64,000 nt of DNA, taken from NCBI RefSeq assembly GCF_022808915.1, contig NZ_JAKZFS010000001.1, forward strand, positions 1,380,644-1,444,643, written 5' to 3'. The position numbers and the translations under genes are program-made. The notes under the pieces are model-generated. The model had not been told where the DNA came from and ran no database searches. It was given only the letters and a program-made list of their open reading frames with translations. Source of the stretch: Fundidesulfovibrio terrae. GTDB lineage: Bacteria > Desulfobacterota > Desulfovibrionia > Desulfovibrionales > Desulfovibrionaceae. Of this stretch, positions 1 to 8,016 are shown piece by piece (within the stretch, counting starts at the first letter, position 1; every line of letters starts with the position of its first letter).

Positions 1-29
1 TCATCCGCAAGGATTAAGGAGCGTCCCCT

Positions 30-1232
30 ATGCCCATGCGTTTCTTGGACGAGATGGATATCGATGGCAAGCGCCTCTTCGTCAGGGTGGACTATAACGT
101 CCCCATGAAGGACGGGGCCATCACCGACGACACGCGCATCAAGGCGAGCCTCCCCACTCTGGAACTGGCCCTGTCCAAGGGCGCGTCGCTGGTTCTGTGC
201 TCGCACCTGGGCAAGGCCAAGGGCGCGCCGGATCCCAAGTTCTCCCTGGCCCCGGCCGCCAAGAGGCTCTCGGAGCTTCTGGGCCGCCCAGTGGCCTTCG
301 CCCCGGACTGCGTCGGCCCCGAGGTCCTGAAGATGGCCCAGGCGCTTAAGTCCGGTGAGGTGCTCCTGCTTGAGAACCTGCGCTTCCACGAGGGCGAGAC
401 CAAGGGCGACCCGGCCTTCGCCGCCGAGCTGGCCCGGCTTGGCGAAGTCTACGTCAACGACGCGTTTGGCACGGCCCATCGCCCCCACGCCTCGGTGTCG
501 GGCGTGCCCGCCGTGATGGCGGCCTGCTGCGGCGGACTTTTGCTCAAGAAGGAATGGGAATTCCTGGGCAAGGCCCTGGAAAGCCCGGTGCGCCCCTACG
601 TGGCCGCCACCGGCGGGGCCAAGGTGTCCTCCAAGCTCGGGGTGCTCAGGCACCTGCTCTCCAAGGTGGACAGCCTGATCATCGGCGGGGCCATGGCCAA
701 TACCTTCCTCAAGGCCCAGGGCCTGGGGATGGGCGCCTCCCTAGTGGAGGACGACCTTCTGGATGAGGCCCGCGCCATCCTGGCCGAGGCCGCCGAGAAG
801 GGCGTGCGCATCGCCCTGCCGGTGGATTTCGTCATAAGCCGCGACGCCGGGAAGCCCCTGGGCGAGATGACGGCGGCCGGCGTGGTGGACGCCAAGTCCG
901 TGCCTGCGGATGCCTCGGCCATGGACGTGGGGCCGGCCACCGTGGAATTTTTCGCGGGCGTGCTGGCCCCGGCCAAGACCGTGGTCTGGAACGGCCCCAT
1001 GGGCGCCTTCGAGAACCCTGCCTTCGCCGAGGGCACCATGGGCGTGGCCCGGATACTGGCCGGGCTGGACGCCGTGACGGTCATCGGCGGCGGCGACACC
1101 ATCGCCGCGGTGGGACTCTCCGGACTGGAGGACAAGATGACCTTCATCTCCACCGGCGGCGGCGCGTCCCTGGAATTCATGGAAGGCAAGGAACTGCCCG
1201 CCTTCAAAGCCCTGAGGGAGTACGGCAAATGA
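30..1232 (+). CDS. pgk: Phosphoglycerate kinase
   Basis: Cytosolic glycolytic/gluconeogenic enzyme that transfers the 1-phosphate of 1,3-bisphosphoglycerate to ADP. The 400-residue protein is full length for the family. The N-terminal substrate-binding segment RVDYNVP, the LENLRFHEGE motif, GGAKVSSKLGV and the C-terminal nucleotide-binding loop GGGDTIAA are all present in order. The ATG at 30 follows an AAGGAG ribosome binding site at a good distance. Its stop overlaps the start of tpiA by four bases (ATGA), so the two are translationally coupled. Identification is firm. Confidence 0.98.
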   Translation: MPMRFLDEMDIDGKRLFVRVDYNVPMKDGAITDDTRIKASLPTLELALSKGASLVLCSHLGKAKGAPDPKFSLAPAAKRLSELLGRPVAFAPDCVGPEVLKMAQALKSGEVLLLENLRFHEGETKGDPAFAAELARLGEVYVNDAFGTAHRPHASVSGVPAVMAACCGGLLLKKEWEFLGKALESPVRPYVAATGGAKVSSKLGVLRHLLSKVDSLIIGGAMANTFLKAQGLGMGASLVEDDLLDEARAILAEAAEKGVRIALPVDFVISRDAGKPLGEMTAAGVVDAKSVPADASAMDVGPATVEFFAGVLAPAKTVVWNGPMGAFENPAFAEGTMGVARILAGLDAVTVIGGGDTIAAVGLSGLEDKMTFISTGGGASLEFMEGKELPAFKALREYGK

Positions 1233-1984
1233 AAAAGCTCATGGCCGCCAACTGGAAGATGTACAAGCTGCACAGCGAGGCCAAGGACACGGCCGAGGCC
1301 CTGGTGAAGGCCCTCAAGGGGGCCGCCCCGGAAGATCGCGAGGTGCTGATCATCCCGCCCTTCACGGCGCTTCGCTCCGTGCGCAAGGCCATCAAGAAGG
1401 TCCCCGGGTTCGCCCTGGGAGGGCAGAACTTCTTCCCCTCCATGCAGGGGGCCTATACCGGCGAGATCGCCCCGGACATGCTTGTGGACATGGGCTGCTC
1501 CTACGCTCTGGCCGGGCACTCGGAGCGCCGCCACATCATGGGCGAATCCGACGAGTTCGTGGGCAAGAAGGTGGCCTTCGGCCTGGAACGCGGCCTGTCC
1601 ATGATCTTGTGCGTGGGCGAAACCATCGACGAACGCAAGGAAGGAAAACTTGCCGAGGTGGTGCGCCGCCAGATGCTGGAGGGCCTGGCCGGTGTTCCCG
1701 CCGACGTGGTCCCGGAGCGCCTGACCGTGGCCTACGAGCCCGTGTGGGCCATCGGCACCGGGCTTACCGCGGGCCCCAGGGAGGTCCTGGACGCGCACGC
1801 CCTGGTGCGCTCCATATTGCAGGAGAAATTCGGCCAGAAGGCCTTCGAGATGCGCATCCAGTACGGCGGTTCCGTGAAGCCTGAAAACGCTTCCGAGATT
1901 TTGTCGCTTGACAATGTCGACGGAGTGTTGGTAGGTGGCTCCTCCTTGAGCGCGGACAGCTTCTCGAAGATTGTCACGGCATAA
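1229..1984 (+). CDS. tpiA: Triosephosphate isomerase
   Basis: Interconverts dihydroxyacetone phosphate and glyceraldehyde 3-phosphate. The 251-residue TIM barrel carries the substrate Asn/Lys near the start (AANWKMYK), the catalytic His in LAGHSERR, the catalytic Glu in VAYEPVWAIGTG and the phosphate-binding GGSVKPEN loop. It overlaps pgk by four bases and is followed 48 bases later by secG, a common arrangement in which a glycolytic pair precedes the translocase subunit. Firm call. Confidence 0.98.
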   Translation: MKKLMAANWKMYKLHSEAKDTAEALVKALKGAAPEDREVLIIPPFTALRSVRKAIKKVPGFALGGQNFFPSMQGAYTGEIAPDMLVDMGCSYALAGHSERRHIMGESDEFVGKKVAFGLERGLSMILCVGETIDERKEGKLAEVVRRQMLEGLAGVPADVVPERLTVAYEPVWAIGTGLTAGPREVLDAHALVRSILQEKFGQKAFEMRIQYGGSVKPENASEILSLDNVDGVLVGGSSLSADSFSKIVTA

Positions 1985-2032
1985 GGCCAAAGCGCCCCGA
2001 GAGAGCATCGGAAGAAAGCATCGGAGACAACG

Positions 2033-2383
2033 TTGGACACTTTCATCGCAACCGTTCACATCATCGCCTGCGTACTTCTGGTCGTGCTGGTTCTCCTGCA
2101 GGCCGGCAAGGAAGGCATGGGTGTGATCTTCGGCGGCGGCAGCGGTTCGGTGTTCGGCAGCGCCGGCGCGGGCGGACTGCTGGTGAAGTTGACGGCCGGA
2201 TTCGGGGCGCTGTTCCTGATCACCTCCCTGGCCTACAACTACTACACCGGCGCGGCCCGCAAACCTTCTTCCTCCGTGATGGAAGGTGCGACCATCGAAC
2301 AGAAGGCCGCTCCGGCCGAGAACAAGAAGCCTGGGCCGAACCTGTTCGAAGAGCAGAAGCCCCAGGACGGAAGCAAGCAATAG
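2033..2383 (+). CDS. secG: Preprotein translocase subunit SecG
   Basis: Small integral membrane partner of SecYE that assists protein export. The 116-residue product has two hydrophobic helices (about residues 5-22 and 52-70) separated by the glycine-rich cytosolic loop typical of SecG (LLQAGKEGMG, then FGGGSGSVFGSAG). A charged, proline-rich C-terminal tail of about 40 residues follows. Translation appears to begin at a TTG codon; the reading frame has no better start. The tRNA-Leu gene begins eight bases after its stop, so both may share a transcript. Confidence 0.95.
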   Translation: MDTFIATVHIIACVLLVVLVLLQAGKEGMGVIFGGGSGSVFGSAGAGGLLVKLTAGFGALFLITSLAYNYYTGAARKPSSSVMEGATIEQKAAPAENKKPGPNLFEEQKPQDGSKQ

Positions 2384-2391
2384 TCGATACT

Positions 2392-2478
2392 GCCGAAGTG
2401 GTGGAACTGGTAGACACACCATCTTGAGGGGGTGGCGGGCGAAAGCCCATGGGGGTTCGAGTCCCCCCTTCGGCACCA
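2392..2478 (+). tRNA. tRNA-Leu (anticodon GAG)
   Basis: An 87-base class II tRNA with encoded CCA. The acceptor arms GCCGAAG and CTTCGGC pair fully. The anticodon stem CCATC/GGTGG encloses the loop TTGAGGG, giving anticodon GAG. A variable arm of tRNA-Leu type (GGCGGGCGAAAGCCC) precedes the T arm GGGGGTTCGAGTCCCCC. The D arm (GTGGTGGAACTGGTAGAC) matches leucine tRNAs. Confidence 0.97.
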
Positions 2479-2487
2479 CACATATGA

Positions 2488-2524
2488 AGAGGCCGGACAG
2501 CGATGTCCGGCCTCTCTGCGTTTT
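2488..2524 (+). terminator. Rho-independent terminator after tRNA-Leu
   Basis: A perfect 12-bp stem (AGAGGCCGGACA with TGTCCGGCCTCT) with a GCGA tetraloop at 2488-2515 is followed shortly by TTTT. It lies ten bases past the tRNA CCA end and separates this transcript from the convergent kinase gene ending at 2551. Confidence 0.85.
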
Positions 2525-2550
2525 GAAAGCCCATTGCCAGGAAGGGGGGC

Positions 2551-4878
2551 TCAGCGCGCGATCCGTCCTTTCGTTTCCCGTCTTGCCATGAGGTGTGCCA
2601 GAACCCGGTCCAGCTCCTCCATGTCTATGGGCTTGGACAGGTAGTCGTCCATGCCTGACGACAGGAACCGTTCCCGGTCGCCTTTGAGGGCATAGGCCGT
2701 CAGGGCGATGATGGGGACTTGGGGGGCGAGGGCAGGCGCTTCCCCGCTGCGGATGCGTCGTGTCGCCTCTTCTCCGTCCATGTCCGGCATACGGACATCC
2801 ATGAACACCGCGTCAAAGGATTCGTTCGCCAATGCAGCCAATGCTTCTTCCCCGTTCTCGACCGCCACGACTCGATGGCCCTTCCTCTCCAGGATGGAGA
2901 CTGCAAAGACCCGGTTGATGATGTTGTCCTCGGCCAGCAGGAGCTTGAGGCTCGGCGTGTCTCGCCCTGCTGCCCGGATCTCTTCCAAGTCATGCCCGCA
3001 TCCACCGGGCTGTCCGGCTAGGCCGAACCCGGCGGTGAAGGAGAAGGTGCTTCCCGCGTCGACCGTGCTGTCGGCCCAGATGCGTCCGCCCATCAATTCG
3101 ACCAGGTTTTTGGAAATGGACAGCCCCAAGCCCGTGCCGCAAGACCCCGCCTGGGCGTGATTGCCGACTTGCGCGAAGGCCTCGAAAACAGTCTCGTGCT
3201 TGTCGGCGGGGATGCCGATGCCGGTGTCGGCAACCCTGAAGAGGAGGCGGGCGGAGGAAGGCGCGGCCTCGCATTCCAGGGAGACGGCTACGGCCACGCT
3301 GCCGGAGTGCGTGAATTTGATTGCGTTGCCGATCAGGTTCGTCAGTATCTGTCGCAAGTGGCCCCTGTCGCCGACCAGCCCGTCAGGCACGTCGTCATCA
3401 ACCGAGCAATCGAGTGCGAGCCCCTTCTGATCCGCCTCCAACGTGAACGACCTTATGGTTGAATCCACGAGTTCGCGTAGGTTGAAGGGCTGGTTTTCAA
3501 GTTCGACCTTCCCCGCCTCGATCTTGGACAGGTCGAGGATGTCGTTGATCAGGGAGAGGAGCGACTTGCCGGACTGGACGATCAGCCTGACGTACTCCCT
3601 GTTCTTCTCCTTGACGAGGGCCTTCTCGAGAAGCTGTGAAAAGCCGATAATGCCGTTGAGAGGGGTGCGCAACTCATGGCTCATGTTGGCCAGGAATTGG
3701 CTTTTGGCCTGGTTGGCGGCCTCGGCGGCCTCCTTGGATTGCCGCAGTTCCCGGGTCTGTTCGCGAACCCTTTGCTCAAGGGTTTCGTTCAGGCATCGCA
3801 ATTCCTCTTCGACCTTCTTGCTCTCGCTGATGTCCTTCAACAACACTGCGAATTGCCCCTCACGAGGACAAAAGGCCGAGATGCTGAAATGCCGGTTTAC
3901 GCGCGGGAGGAAGGTTTCGAAGGATGCCGGCCTGCCGGTGGTCGCCACGTGCGCGAAAATATCGAGAAAGGGCGGAGTGTTGGAGTCGTATAACGACGAG
4001 CCCAGGGAACCCGCCGCTTCTTCGCGTTTGATGCCGATCATGGCTTCGTACTTGGGGTTGACCTCCAGAATCCTGTAGTCGACCGGCCGGCCCGTATCGT
4101 CGTAAACCAGCTCGTAAACGCTGAGGCCTTCATCCATGGACTCGTACAAGGCCCGCAGCCTCGTCTCGTTTTCTATCAGGGCGTCCTCGGCCATTATCTT
4201 CTCGGCGCGCGCCCTCAGGGAATCGATTCCAAGGGCCAGGGTGTTTGACAGTTCCACCAGCAGGTCGAATTCGTCGCCCTCGAAGGCGTCCGGTTCGCTG
4301 GCGTAGAGGGTGAGCACTCCCAAAGAGTTTCCGGCGGCTCTCAAGGGGAGGGCAATGGACGAGGCAAACCCCCGTGCGGCGGCTTCCTCTCGCCAGGGCG
4401 CAAGGCGGGGGTCCTGCAACATGTCCCGGCAGGCGATGGGCTCTGCGGTGCGCGCCGCCACGCCCGTCGGCCCCCTGCCTCTTTCGCTGTCCGCCCAGGT
4501 GATCCGGGCCTTCTCCAGGTATCCGGCCTCAAAGCCGTACTGGGCGATGGGCCTGACCGTTTTGTCCTGGTCGTCGAGGGCAACGCCTATCCAGGCCATG
4601 CGGTAACCCACCTCCTCGACCATCAGGCGGCAGACCTCGCCCAGGAGGTCGGATTCCACCGAGGACCTGACTATCAGGCCGGAGCAGGCTCCGAAGGCCC
4701 GGACAGCCCTGCGGGTGCGGCGCAACAAATCAAGGAGCCTGTCTTCCTGCGGGACGATGCCGGGGCTGAGCCAGGGCGAACCGGCGCCCGGGCTTTCTCC
4801 TTCCGGACGGGGCACGGGGGGCCGCGATTTGTCCACTCCGAAAAGAGTATTCCCGAAGGGTTGTATGTGCTCGTCCAT
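2551..4878 (-). CDS. Hybrid sensor histidine kinase/response regulator (GAF-PAS-HK-REC)
   Basis: A 775-residue soluble hybrid kinase without transmembrane segments. Order: N-terminal linker, GAF domain (about residues 70-215), PAS domain (about 240-355), coiled coil, then the dimerisation/phosphoacceptor domain with H401 in the motif SHELRTPLNG. The ATPase domain follows, with N-box NLIGNAIKF near 514 and G-boxes DTGIGI and GTGLGL. A C-terminal receiver has phosphoacceptor D694 (FMDVRMPDMDG) and the conserved Lys in LSKP near 749. It should autophosphorylate in response to a cytosolic ligand and pass phosphate to its own receiver. There is no dedicated output domain or adjacent partner, so its target is unknown. 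Confidence 0.93.
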   Translation of the reverse strand: MDEHIQPFGNTLFGVDKSRPPVPRPEGESPGAGSPWLSPGIVPQEDRLLDLLRRTRRAVRAFGACSGLIVRSSVESDLLGEVCRLMVEEVGYRMAWIGVALDDQDKTVRPIAQYGFEAGYLEKARITWADSERGRGPTGVAARTAEPIACRDMLQDPRLAPWREEAAARGFASSIALPLRAAGNSLGVLTLYASEPDAFEGDEFDLLVELSNTLALGIDSLRARAEKIMAEDALIENETRLRALYESMDEGLSVYELVYDDTGRPVDYRILEVNPKYEAMIGIKREEAAGSLGSSLYDSNTPPFLDIFAHVATTGRPASFETFLPRVNRHFSISAFCPREGQFAVLLKDISESKKVEEELRCLNETLEQRVREQTRELRQSKEAAEAANQAKSQFLANMSHELRTPLNGIIGFSQLLEKALVKEKNREYVRLIVQSGKSLLSLINDILDLSKIEAGKVELENQPFNLRELVDSTIRSFTLEADQKGLALDCSVDDDVPDGLVGDRGHLRQILTNLIGNAIKFTHSGSVAVAVSLECEAAPSSARLLFRVADTGIGIPADKHETVFEAFAQVGNHAQAGSCGTGLGLSISKNLVELMGGRIWADSTVDAGSTFSFTAGFGLAGQPGGCGHDLEEIRAAGRDTPSLKLLLAEDNIINRVFAVSILERKGHRVVAVENGEEALAALANESFDAVFMDVRMPDMDGEEATRRIRSGEAPALAPQVPIIALTAYALKGDRERFLSSGMDDYLSKPIDMEELDRVLAHLMARRETKGRIAR

Positions 4879-5217
4879 GCCGACCTTTACTGATTACGTG
4901 GTTGAAAGCTCAATACGCAGCGCAATTGAGCATGCGCCAAGCCCGAACCTGTCATCAACTCCTATTTTCAATTTTATCAATTGCGAAATTCTGTCAAGCG
5001 GGGTGCGCCCCTGGCGAGGCCGCTCCACGCGGCCTGTCCGGCTGGGCCGCCCCACACTGTCCATGCGTCCGGGAACAGCCGGACCAAGCCGCAACCATCC
5101 GGAAAGCACGCGCGCCGGGCGAGAGCGCGCCCGATTTGTCTCTTTTGTCCCTTGGACATCCAACCGGTTGTGCTTGGCCTTTCCGGTAAGTATACGATTG
5201 GAGCTCCGGAGGAACCA
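4879..5217. other. Intergenic region between divergent genes
   Basis: A 339-base region between the divergent kinase gene and the methyltransferase-like gene. The part nearest the kinase (about 4900-5000) is relatively AT-rich and probably holds promoters. A hairpin AGGCCGC/GCGGCCT lies near 5018-5036 without a T tract. I see no gene in it. Confidence 0.4.
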
Positions 5218-5898
5218 ATGATCGTCAAGCTCGTGGCGCAAACCCTTTTGTGGCTTCTGTTCACCTCCCTGCTGCTGTTTTGGGCTGCTGGAAGCCTCTG
5301 GTGGCCGGCCGGCTGGGTCTATCTGGCTCTGAACGGGGCGTGCGGACTGGGAGGCGGGCTGTGGCTGGCCAGGGTTGATCCCGATCTGCTTGGGCAACGG
5401 CTCGGTTCGCCGTTTCGGCGGGAACAGGCTCCCTTCGACAAGGTCTTCATGGCCGTCTTCCTGCCGTTGTATCATGCCTGGCTGGTTTTCATGGCCGTGG
5501 ACGCTGCCCGCTTCGGCTGGTCCCACGTTCCGTTCTGGCTCCGCTTCGCCGGAGCGTTGTTCATCCTGGCTGGAAACGTGACGGTCGGCTTCGCCTTCCG
5601 CGTGAACACCTTCGCGATTCCGCTGGTGAAGGTGCAGTCCGAGCGTCGCCAGAAGGTGATCGACACCGGGCCTTACGCCGTCGTGCGCCACCCCCTGTAT
5701 GCCGGTGAGCTGCTTTCGCTTGCGGGATCGCCGCTTCTGTTGGGATCCTGGGCGGGACTGGCGGGGGTGATTGCGGTATTCCTCCCGTTGCTGGCCGTGC
5801 GGGCCGTCCTGGAGGAGCGGCTGTTGTCCGAAGGGCTGGCCGGCTACGCGCAATACGCAGGGCGGGTTCGCTTCCGCCTGATACCCGGCGTTTGGTGA
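5218..5898 (+). CDS. Isoprenylcysteine carboxyl methyltransferase-like membrane protein
   Basis: A 226-residue membrane protein of the ICMT/PEMT-like family (small SAM-dependent methyltransferases embedded in the membrane). It has about five hydrophobic helices. The C-terminal signature appears as TGPYAVVRHPLYAGEL, followed by EERLL and YAQYAGRVRFRLIPGVW. These correspond to the RHP and E-R-Y cofactor-binding elements of the family. The ATG at 5218 follows GGAGGA at good spacing; the open frame continues further upstream but without support. The bacterial substrate is not known, so the name gives family only. Confidence 0.85.
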   Translation: MIVKLVAQTLLWLLFTSLLLFWAAGSLWWPAGWVYLALNGACGLGGGLWLARVDPDLLGQRLGSPFRREQAPFDKVFMAVFLPLYHAWLVFMAVDAARFGWSHVPFWLRFAGALFILAGNVTVGFAFRVNTFAIPLVKVQSERRQKVIDTGPYAVVRHPLYAGELLSLAGSPLLLGSWAGLAGVIAVFLPLLAVRAVLEERLLSEGLAGYAQYAGRVRFRLIPGVW

Positions 5899-5970
5899 CT
5901 AACGGCGTTCCAGGAGATTTATGCGGAGGCCACGGGGGAACTTTCCCCAAGCAATAAGGAGCGGCATCGA

Positions 5971-6078
5971 ATGCAACACCGACAATGGAACACGGGCGAG
6001 CTGGGGAGGGCCCTTCGGGCGGCAGTGGTGTGCGTGTTGGCCCTGGCGGTAGGAGGATGCGTCATATTGCCGTTGTGA
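5971..6078 (+). CDS. Very small putative lipoprotein
   Basis: A 35-codon frame starting at ATG 5971 behind TAAGGAG. After a basic n-region (residues 1-16) comes a short hydrophobic stretch ending in a lipobox-like VGGC (Cys30), and only five residues follow. The layout resembles entericidin-type tiny lipoproteins. The reading frame, ribosome binding site and lipobox are visible; the function is not. A GC stem followed by TTTTT near 6085-6112 could end its transcript. Confidence 0.4.
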   Translation: MQHRQWNTGELGRALRAAVVCVLALAVGGCVILPL

Positions 6079-6139
6079 GCGTCGCGGACGTTCGCTTCGC
6101 GTCGTTTTTCAGGACGGAGAACATGTTCACGGGCCCGTT

Positions 6140-6535
6140 TCAGTCCCTCCGGTCGTCTTCGTCCCGTCCTGGACCGGAACGAGGCGGCGTTCGGCGCGAC
6201 ACGTACAGCGCGGCGGCCGCGGCGGCCACAGCCAGGCAGAACACCGTCCGCGCCAGGGTTCTGCCTTGCCAGAGCCCGGCGAACCAGGTCCGCAGTTCGT
6301 AGAGCATCACCCCGGTCTTGCCGTTGTACTGTTCCAGGTTGCGCAGGTATTGCCTGGAATCCTCGGGATTGACCGGCTGGGGGACCCCGCCTCCCAGCGA
6401 CTCGTACCCGAGCACTGGAGCCGATTGCTCCCCGGCCGTCCGGTCGATGAGTACGGCCAGGCCCAGCCCGGCCACGAGGATGGCCAGAGCCGTCAGTTCC
6501 AGGCGGGTGCGCCTGTTCAATGCGTTCCATGGCAT
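6140..6535 (-). CDS. Small membrane protein of unknown function
   Basis: A 131-residue product with two predicted transmembrane helices (about residues 13-31 and 94-112). The loop between them (VLGYESLGGGVPQPVNPEDS and on) is predicted extracytoplasmic, and the tail is short and strongly charged (RRTPPRSGPGRDEDDRRD). I do not recognise a family. It lies downstream of the CdaR-type regulator on the same strand, 39 bases away, so it may be cotranscribed. Confidence 0.55.
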   Translation of the reverse strand: MPWNALNRRTRLELTALAILVAGLGLAVLIDRTAGEQSAPVLGYESLGGGVPQPVNPEDSRQYLRNLEQYNGKTGVMLYELRTWFAGLWQGRTLARTVFCLAVAAAAAALYVSRRTPPRSGPGRDEDDRRD

Positions 6536-6574
6536 GGTCGCAATCTCGCTTTGCCGGGTGGCCCGGCTTACGCG

Positions 6575-7747
6575 TCAGCGCCCGGACCCTGCCAGCAGTG
6601 CCTTGAGCAGCACGGCGTCGTCCAGGCGTTTGGCCGGGTCGAGCCCGGTCATGTCCCGCAGCCGGGCCATGCGGTAGGCCAGAGTGTTGCGGTGGATGCC
6701 CAGGGCGAACGCGGCCTGTTCGCTCTCGAAATTGTTGGCGGTGAGGGCCGAGAGCGTCTCTCGCAGCTCGGGCTTTTTCTCCAGGGCCGCCTTGAGGGAT
6801 TTCGCCAGGGGACGCAGGGCCATGGCCGCCGGGCCTGCCGACACCTGTTCCAGCATGTACCCGGCGCACAGGGCGCTGTCGTGGATGCTGCGAAACGCCC
6901 CCCGGCCCTCCAGCGCCCGCAGGCAGTAGCGTGCCTGGCGGTAGGAGAGGGGGTACTCGTCCAGGCTCAAGGCCACGGCTCCCGCCCCGCAGGCCACCTT
7001 GCCCACGCCCCAGGCCTCGAAGGCGCCCATGAGCCGTTCCCCCCAGGCGCTCACGCCCGAGGCGCAGTTCTTCTCCTCCATGGCTTTGAGGATCACCAGC
7101 CTTCCGTCCAGGATCACGGCCACATCCTCGGGGCCCGTGCCGCCGCAGGAGGCCAGCCCCTCCAAGATGGCCTCGGAGGAGCGCTCAAGGACCAGTTCCG
7201 ACGCGCCGTACTCCGAGGAGAAGCCCCTCAGCAGGGCCGAGACGTCGGCAACGGCGGCCAGCCTGGGCACGTCGATGTCCACGTTAAGGGACTTGGCCGC
7301 CCGGGTGATGCGCCGGCGGTACTGCTCGCCGCCGCCCACCAGCATCTCCACGAACTGCTCGGCCAGGCGCTGCCTGCTCTGCATCTCCTGGTGGGTGAGC
7401 TCCCGTTCCAGGATGAGCTCGGTGATCATCTTGATGAGCCGCGCCGGGCCGCGCACGGTTTCGGGGTCGCCGGTGACGCCGATGACCCCGATGACCTGGC
7501 CTTCCAGGGCGATGGGCAGGTTCACCCCCTGCAGCGCGCCGGGGTAGCGGTCCACGTCCGCGGGACGGATCTCGACCGCGAGCCCGGATTCGATGACGTC
7601 CCGCGCTCCCTTGTGGAAGGTGCGGTAGCGCTCGGGCTGGGCGGTGCCGATGATGACGCCTTCGCGGTCCATGATGTTGACGTTGCAGCGGATGATTCCC
7701 TGGGCGGAATCCACAATGTGCTGCGCCAGCGTGTCGGGAATGATCAT
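6575..7747 (-). CDS. cdaR: CdaR-type sugar-diacid/glycerate-responsive transcriptional regulator
   Basis: A 390-residue regulator of the CdaR/PucR class. The N-terminal putative sugar-diacid recognition domain starts IIPDTLAQHIVDSAQGII. A middle region follows, and the C-terminal PucR-type helix-turn-helix reads FALGIHRNTLAYRMARLRD. CdaR in enterobacteria activates glucarate, galactarate and glycerate use. Here the gene is divergent from a carboxylate permease and a glycerate 2-kinase, so a glycerate or glycolate signal is likely. I prefer the ATG at 7747, which places a palindrome at 7757-7774 in the leader; an in-frame ATG at 7783 gives 12 more residues. Confidence 0.88.
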   Translation of the reverse strand: MIIPDTLAQHIVDSAQGIIRCNVNIMDREGVIIGTAQPERYRTFHKGARDVIESGLAVEIRPADVDRYPGALQGVNLPIALEGQVIGVIGVTGDPETVRGPARLIKMITELILERELTHQEMQSRQRLAEQFVEMLVGGGEQYRRRITRAAKSLNVDIDVPRLAAVADVSALLRGFSSEYGASELVLERSSEAILEGLASCGGTGPEDVAVILDGRLVILKAMEEKNCASGVSAWGERLMGAFEAWGVGKVACGAGAVALSLDEYPLSYRQARYCLRALEGRGAFRSIHDSALCAGYMLEQVSAGPAAMALRPLAKSLKAALEKKPELRETLSALTANNFESEQAAFALGIHRNTLAYRMARLRDMTGLDPAKRLDDAVLLKALLAGSGR

Positions 7748-7756
7748 GGCGGACTC

Positions 7757-7774
7757 TTTGTGCATGCGCACAAA
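7757..7774. promoter_or_regulatory. Palindromic candidate operator upstream of cdaR
   Basis: Perfect 7-bp inverted arms TTTGTGC and GCACAAA separated by four bases, ten bases upstream of the preferred cdaR start. Position and symmetry suit autoregulation, or joint control of the divergent permease operon by the CdaR-type protein. The binding protein is inferred from position only. Confidence 0.55.
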
Positions 7775-8016
7775 ATCGCGCACGCCGGATGTTGATTTTC
7801 CGTCAAGATGTCAATTGAAACTCCTCTTAATTCAAAGCAAAGTTCTCCACAATGAGAAATATTCCCGGGCTGGAAGCGCTTTTCATTTGTGCCGCTGCTC
7901 CAAACGCCCGGATGGTCCGCGCCTCTGCGCGGTCCCGGCCGCCGGGCGTGTTCCGCCGGACGCCGCGTCTTGAAACGACCCCCGGGAGTCCGGGGTGAAT
8001 ACTCAAGGAGGACGGT

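Noticed and set aside
596-2479. A 627-codon minus-strand open frame opposite pgk-tpiA-secG
   Set aside because: Antisense shadow of three certain genes; low-complexity composition and no domain.
6266-7795. A 509-codon plus-strand open frame opposite the CdaR gene
   Set aside because: Gln/His/Gly-rich shadow of the CdaR-type gene on the other strand.
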